Of a DNA stretch of 6,947 nucleotides, positions 4,785 to 6,947 are shown in pieces; positions within the stretch are counted from its first letter, which is position 1, and every line of letters starts with the position of its first letter. The DNA lies in NCBI GenBank assembly GCA_964418415.1, contig CAYQLB010000035.1, forward strand, positions 1 to 6,947, in the 5' to 3' direction. The notes under the pieces were generated by a model that made no database searches, was not told where the DNA came from, and saw nothing but the letters and a program-made list of their open reading frames with translations. Origin of the DNA: CAJBLF01 sp964418415. Lineage in GTDB: Bacteria > Patescibacteriota > Gracilibacteria > Absconditabacterales > Absconditicoccaceae. Position numbers and translations under genes: made by a program.

Positions 4785-6227
4785 TTATTTCTTGGTTGTT
4801 TTTTTAGCAGCTGGCTTCTTAACTGGAGCTTCTTTTTCTTCAGCAGCTTTCTTAGTAGCTGGCTTTTTAGCTGGAGCTTTTTTTTCCTTTTCAATTACCT
4901 TATCTTTCTTATCAGGATTTTTTTCAAGTTTTTCAGTGATTCTTTTTGCCTTATCTTCAAGCTTCTCCTCAGAGAGCTTTTTGACTACACCAGCCAATCC
5001 TCTACCCTCAAATTTCTTAACAGGAGCAGATTCTTCAGTAGGTTCCGAAACAGGAGTTTTCTCTGTTTGAGGAGCTACTATCTTCTTTACTACTGGTTTC
5101 TCTTCTGTAGATTTGTCTACAGTAGCTGGAGATTTTTCTTCTCCAAAATGCTTCATACTCAATCCTATCTTTCTATTTTTAGTATCAAGCAAGATAAGCT
5201 TAGTTTTTACTATCTGTCATATTTTAACTACTTCATTTGGATTTTGGATAGATTTCTGTGAAAGCTCGCTCAAGTGAACCAAACCGTTGATATCCTGGAA
5301 TACTCTAACAAACACTCCATAAGGAACAAATCTGATCACTTCTCCTTCGATAGTATCACCAACCTTGTAATGTTTTGGTAATTCTGTCCGAGGATCATCT
5401 TTCAATTTTTTACTAGATAATGATATTTTTCCATTTTCAAGTCCAATAACTTTGACACTGATTTTATCTCCGATACTTCCGAGTTTTTCGATATTATTGA
5501 CGTGACCGTAGGTAATTTCAGAGATATGTACCAATCCTTCAACAGTACCTCCGATCGTGACGAATAATCCGTAAGAAGAAAGTCCACTAACGACACCATC
5601 ATATATTTTTCCGACTTCAAGATCTTTAAGAATATTTTCTCTTTCTTCTTTAAGCGCTTCTCTCTCAGATAAGACAATTCTTTTTTCATCTTCATCGATA
5701 TTGATGATTCTAACTTTCAATTCTTTACCGATAAGTTCCAAAAGCTTTTCAAAGATAATCTCTTGATCTCCATCTTCTACCCTAGGGTAATGAATAGGCG
5801 CCAATTGAGATAATGGAACGAATCCTTTGATACCATGCATATCGATAAGAAGACCTCCAAGATTAGCTTCAGTAGGGATAACTGTAATAATATCATCCGC
5901 TTCAAATTTTTTCATAATAGATTTCCATACATCGTATTGTAACAATTTGGTGATAGAAACGATATAATGTCCATCTTCATGTCTGATATTGGTATTTACG
6001 ATTTCAAGTTCAATCTCTCTTCCAGGTTCCAAATCATATCCAGATCTTTCGAGTTCTTTAACTTCTTTGGAAAGGATAACTCCCGTAAATGCATTATTAT
6101 CACAATCTACGAGGATACCATTTTCTATAACCTTGAGAACAGTTCCTTTAACTTTTTGCCCTTCCTTGATAACAGGAATAGCTATTTGACCAGAGCGAAA
6201 TTGCTCAATTATAGTTGAATTAGCCAT
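4785..6227 (-). CDS. rpsA: 30S ribosomal protein S1 with one in-frame UGA-Gly and a Lys/Ala-rich tail
   Basis: S1 binds mRNA and helps it onto the 30S subunit, especially where Shine-Dalgarno pairing is weak. The 480-residue product has four S1 (OB-fold) repeats at about 23-94, 110-189, 205-274 and 288-359; the third and fourth are the most typical (YGLFVTIGGTVEGLVHISE; YGVFVRVFQDINGLVHLSE). TGA at 5219-5217 gives Gly337 in VVKIGQIVKTKLILLD, the normal VKxGQxVxVKV strand of an S1 repeat, so the fourth domain is completed only under code 25. With UGA as stop the gene splits into a 336-aa piece and a separate 135-aa piece from a TTG. Residues 360-480 form a tail rich in Lys, Ala, Glu and Pro, ending in histone H1-like KKPAAKKTTKK, probably disordered. 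The start is ATG 6227, the only ATG in the open stretch after TAA at 6245-6243. It follows rpsO on the same strand. Confidence 0.93.
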
Positions 6228-6241
6228 TAGTAATATAAAAC
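6225..6241 (-). promoter_or_regulatory. Start-proximal A/T motif, copy 2
   Basis: The minus strand reads GTTTTATATTACTAATG, ending in the rpsA start codon, 15 of 17 bases identical to the start region of the 177-aa gene (2581-2597). It replaces a Shine-Dalgarno. It could be a translation-initiation element or a -10 box of a nearly leaderless mRNA (TATATT ends 4 bases before ATG). Confidence 0.35.
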
Positions 6242-6298
6242 GTTAAAAAATAAAAAAACAGATTCAAGATTCAAGATACAAGATTAAAGAACTGTTTT
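6242..6298 (-). terminator. Possible weak terminator after rpsO
   Basis: On the minus strand AAAACAG (6298-6292) can pair with CTGTTTT (6261-6255), after which comes a T-rich tail (TTT, A, six T). The loop is about 30 nt and holds the heptad repeat, which makes the structure weak. It may simply attenuate, leaving part of the rpsA message to come from rpsO. Confidence 0.3.
6261..6288. repeat. Heptad tandem repeat, four imperfect copies
   Basis: The + strand reads GATTCAA, GATTCAA, GATACAA, GATTAAA in direct succession. It lies in the rpsO-rpsA spacer. A second heptad array of different sequence is 28 bases further on. Confidence 0.7.
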
Positions 6299-6299
6299 G

Positions 6300-6305
6300 A
6301 TTATA
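6300..6305 (-). promoter_or_regulatory. Perfect TATAAT upstream of rpsA
   Basis: The 8-bp palindrome ATTATAAT (6300-6307) gives TATAAT on the minus strand about 73 bases before the rpsA start codon. No -35 is visible at 16-18 bases spacing. If used, the leader of about 65 nt would contain the heptad repeat at 6261-6288. Confidence 0.3.
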
Positions 6306-6316
6306 ATGTTCCTGCG

Positions 6317-6338
6317 TCATGTATCATGCATCGTGCAT
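6317..6338. repeat. Second heptad tandem repeat, three imperfect copies
   Basis: The + strand reads TCATGTA, TCATGCA, TCGTGCA, then T. It begins directly after the rpsO stop codon on the minus strand. The units are partly palindromic, so ATGCA (6326-6330) and TGCAT (6334-6338) can form a small hairpin. No T tract follows. Confidence 0.6.
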
Positions 6339-6605
6339 CTATACTTTAACATTTACTGATTTTGATATTTTGTTGTAAGTAGATAATTTCTTAGATTTCA
6401 AATACTTGAGAAATGCTCTTCTTCTTGCAACTTTTTTAAGCAAAGATCTCTTAGCATCAAAATCTTTTTTGTGTGCCGCAAGATGAGCTTGTAATTCAGT
6501 GATTTCATCAGTCAGAATACTGATTTGTACTTCAACAGATCCCGTGTCATTATCATGAAGTTTAAATGATTCGGTTTCAGTCGCTTTTGTTACTTTTTTT
6601 GGCAT
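6339..6605 (-). CDS. rpsO: 30S ribosomal protein S15
   Basis: S15 is a primary binder of 16S rRNA in assembly of the 30S platform. The 88-residue product has the family length (about 89) and its hallmarks: HDNDTGSVEVQI (17-28), the LTDEITELQAHLAAHKKD helix pair with the AHKKDFDAKRSLL rRNA-contact region, and VARRRAFLKYLK. I chose ATG 6605 (MPKKVTK), which gives the normal N-terminus; an upstream in-frame ATG at 6665 would add 20 hydrophobic residues foreign to the family. The stop is TAG. The only Gly is GGN. There is no Shine-Dalgarno; the 12 bases before ATG are pyrimidine-rich (CCTCTTTTTATT). The leader contains a 17-bp palindrome at 6652-6668, and a promoter-like 23-nt element lies at 6672-6694. 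Autoregulation by S15 binding to its own leader is known in other bacteria; here it is only a possibility. Confidence 0.95.
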   Translation of the reverse strand: MPKKVTKATETESFKLHDNDTGSVEVQISILTDEITELQAHLAAHKKDFDAKRSLLKKVARRRAFLKYLKSKKLSTYNKISKSVNVKV

Positions 6606-6651
6606 AATAAAAAGAGGATTAAAAAATAAAAAGGCAATTCGACCACCAAAA

Positions 6652-6668
6652 AATTTGTTTAACAAATT
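6652..6668. repeat. 17-bp palindrome in the rpsO leader
   Basis: AATTTGTT (6652-6659) and AACAAATT (6661-6668) are perfect arms around one base. On the minus strand it is followed by TTTT and then GG, so it could be a weak hairpin with a short T tract, an operator, or a leader stem 37 bases upstream of the S15 start. The surrounding 6606-6893 interval has no supportable gene. Confidence 0.5.
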
Positions 6669-6671
6669 GTT

Positions 6672-6694
6672 TTGGATGAGAGAATTGTACCGAC
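6672..6694 (-). promoter_or_regulatory. 23-nt element, copy B; candidate rpsO promoter
   Basis: The minus strand reads GTCGGTACAATTCTCTCA followed by TCCAA, 20 of 23 bases identical to 2001-2023. TACAAT at 6689-6684 matches TATAAT at five of six. A start near 6677 would give an rpsO leader of about 72 nt. A -35 is poor (TTATTG at 16 bases). Confidence 0.45.
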
Positions 6695-6893
6695 GACTTG
6701 AGAAACAATAAGCACGAATTAAATGATGTGATTATAGATTTCGAAAGCATTCGGTATGATGTAAAACAAAACCAACAGTGATTAGCCGTATCTGGTAATG
6801 CCTTACGTTAGATCTTAGTTTTTTGTTTTTAGTCTCTAGCTTGAAATATAGTCTTTGCTAAAGTCTGAAAACCAACAACCAAAGTCTAATTAT

Positions 6894-6947
6894 TACCCCC
6901 GACAGGAGTCGAACCTGTGTTTACTCCTTAGGAGAGAGTCGTTCTAT
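6894..6947 (-). tRNA. tRNA-Arg (anticodon CCU), 5' part beyond the window
   Basis: The minus strand carries the 3' part of a tRNA: the D-arm end GATAG-like ATAGAACG, anticodon stem ACTCT/GGAGT (6939-6935 with 6927-6923), loop CTCCTAA with anticodon CCT at 6932-6930, a 4-nt variable loop, T arm ACAGG-TTCGACT-CCTGT (6918-6902), acceptor strand CGGGGGT (6901-6895) and discriminator A at 6894. CCA is not encoded. CCU reads AGG, a common Arg codon in AT-rich genomes. The matching 5' acceptor strand (ACCCCCG expected) lies past position 6947. Confidence 0.9.

Noticed and set aside
4785..5192. A separate 135-aa Lys/Ala-rich histone-like gene starting at TTG
   Set aside because: Its first residues complete the fourth S1 repeat of the upstream frame, and the only thing between them is a UGA at a Gly position. 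It is the C-terminus of rpsA.
4792..5261. Plus-strand ORFs of 92 and 64 codons
   Set aside because: They are antisense to the Lys/Ala/Glu-rich rpsA tail, which gives Phe/Leu/Ser-rich nonsense products on the other strand.
5402..6218. Other-frame ORFs of 97, 83 and 66 codons within rpsA
   Set aside because: They overlap the S1 repeats in wrong frames and have no features of their own.
6606..6665. A 20-residue N-terminal extension of S15 from ATG 6665
   Set aside because: It is hydrophobic, unlike any S15 N-terminus, and would pass through the leader palindrome. ATG 6605 gives the family length.
1..6947. Mobile element, CRISPR array, phage or defence system
   Set aside because: I found no transposase, integrase, direct-repeat array with spacers, Cas or phage-like gene. 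All genes are housekeeping or single accessory enzymes.

Overview
The window is an AT-rich bacterial chromosome segment from an organism that reads UGA as glycine (genetic code 25). In three recognisable proteins, UGA falls exactly where family alignments expect Gly: before the first KIPEP and KMSKS blocks of TrpRS, in the TGRTHQIR motif of an RluA-type pseudouridine synthase, and in the last S1 repeat of ribosomal protein S1. All eight genes stop with TAA or TAG, never TGA. Code 25 is known from Gracilibacteria (BD1-5) and Absconditabacteria (SR1) of the Candidate Phyla Radiation (Patescibacteria), so the source is most likely one of these. Placement below phylum is not possible from this window.

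Layout. 4-74 (-): tRNA-Gln(UUG). 243-1939 (+): an apparent operon of trpS, an alpha/beta-hydrolase-fold protein and a 60-aa hypothetical protein, ending in a strong hairpin with a T tract that could work on both strands. 1982-2031: two small hairpins and one copy of a 23-nt element. 2050-2583 (-): a Pro/Ala/Thr-rich hypothetical protein with its own promoter. 2732-3622 (+): RluA-family pseudouridine synthase, divergent from the previous gene. 3672-4601 (-): an acyltransferase of the OlsB/'hemolysin' GNAT group, with a terminator just after it and a perfect 14-bp inverted repeat before its start. 4785-6227 (-): rpsA (S1), cut in two if UGA is read as stop. 6339-6605 (-): rpsO (S15). 6894 to beyond the window end (-): tRNA-Arg(CCU).

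Most of the content is translation machinery: two tRNAs, TrpRS, S1, S15 and an rRNA or tRNA modification enzyme. The hydrolase and the acyltransferase are accessory enzymes of unknown substrate. I see no mobile element, CRISPR array, phage gene or defence system. The points most worth a second look are the recoding itself, the very uneven use of UGA-Gly between genes (18 of 49 Gly codons on the + strand genes, 1 of 61 on the - strand genes), a 23-nt promoter-like element present twice, a start-proximal motif shared by two genes that lack Shine-Dalgarno sequences, the 14-bp inverted repeat, and heptad tandem repeats between rpsO and rpsA.
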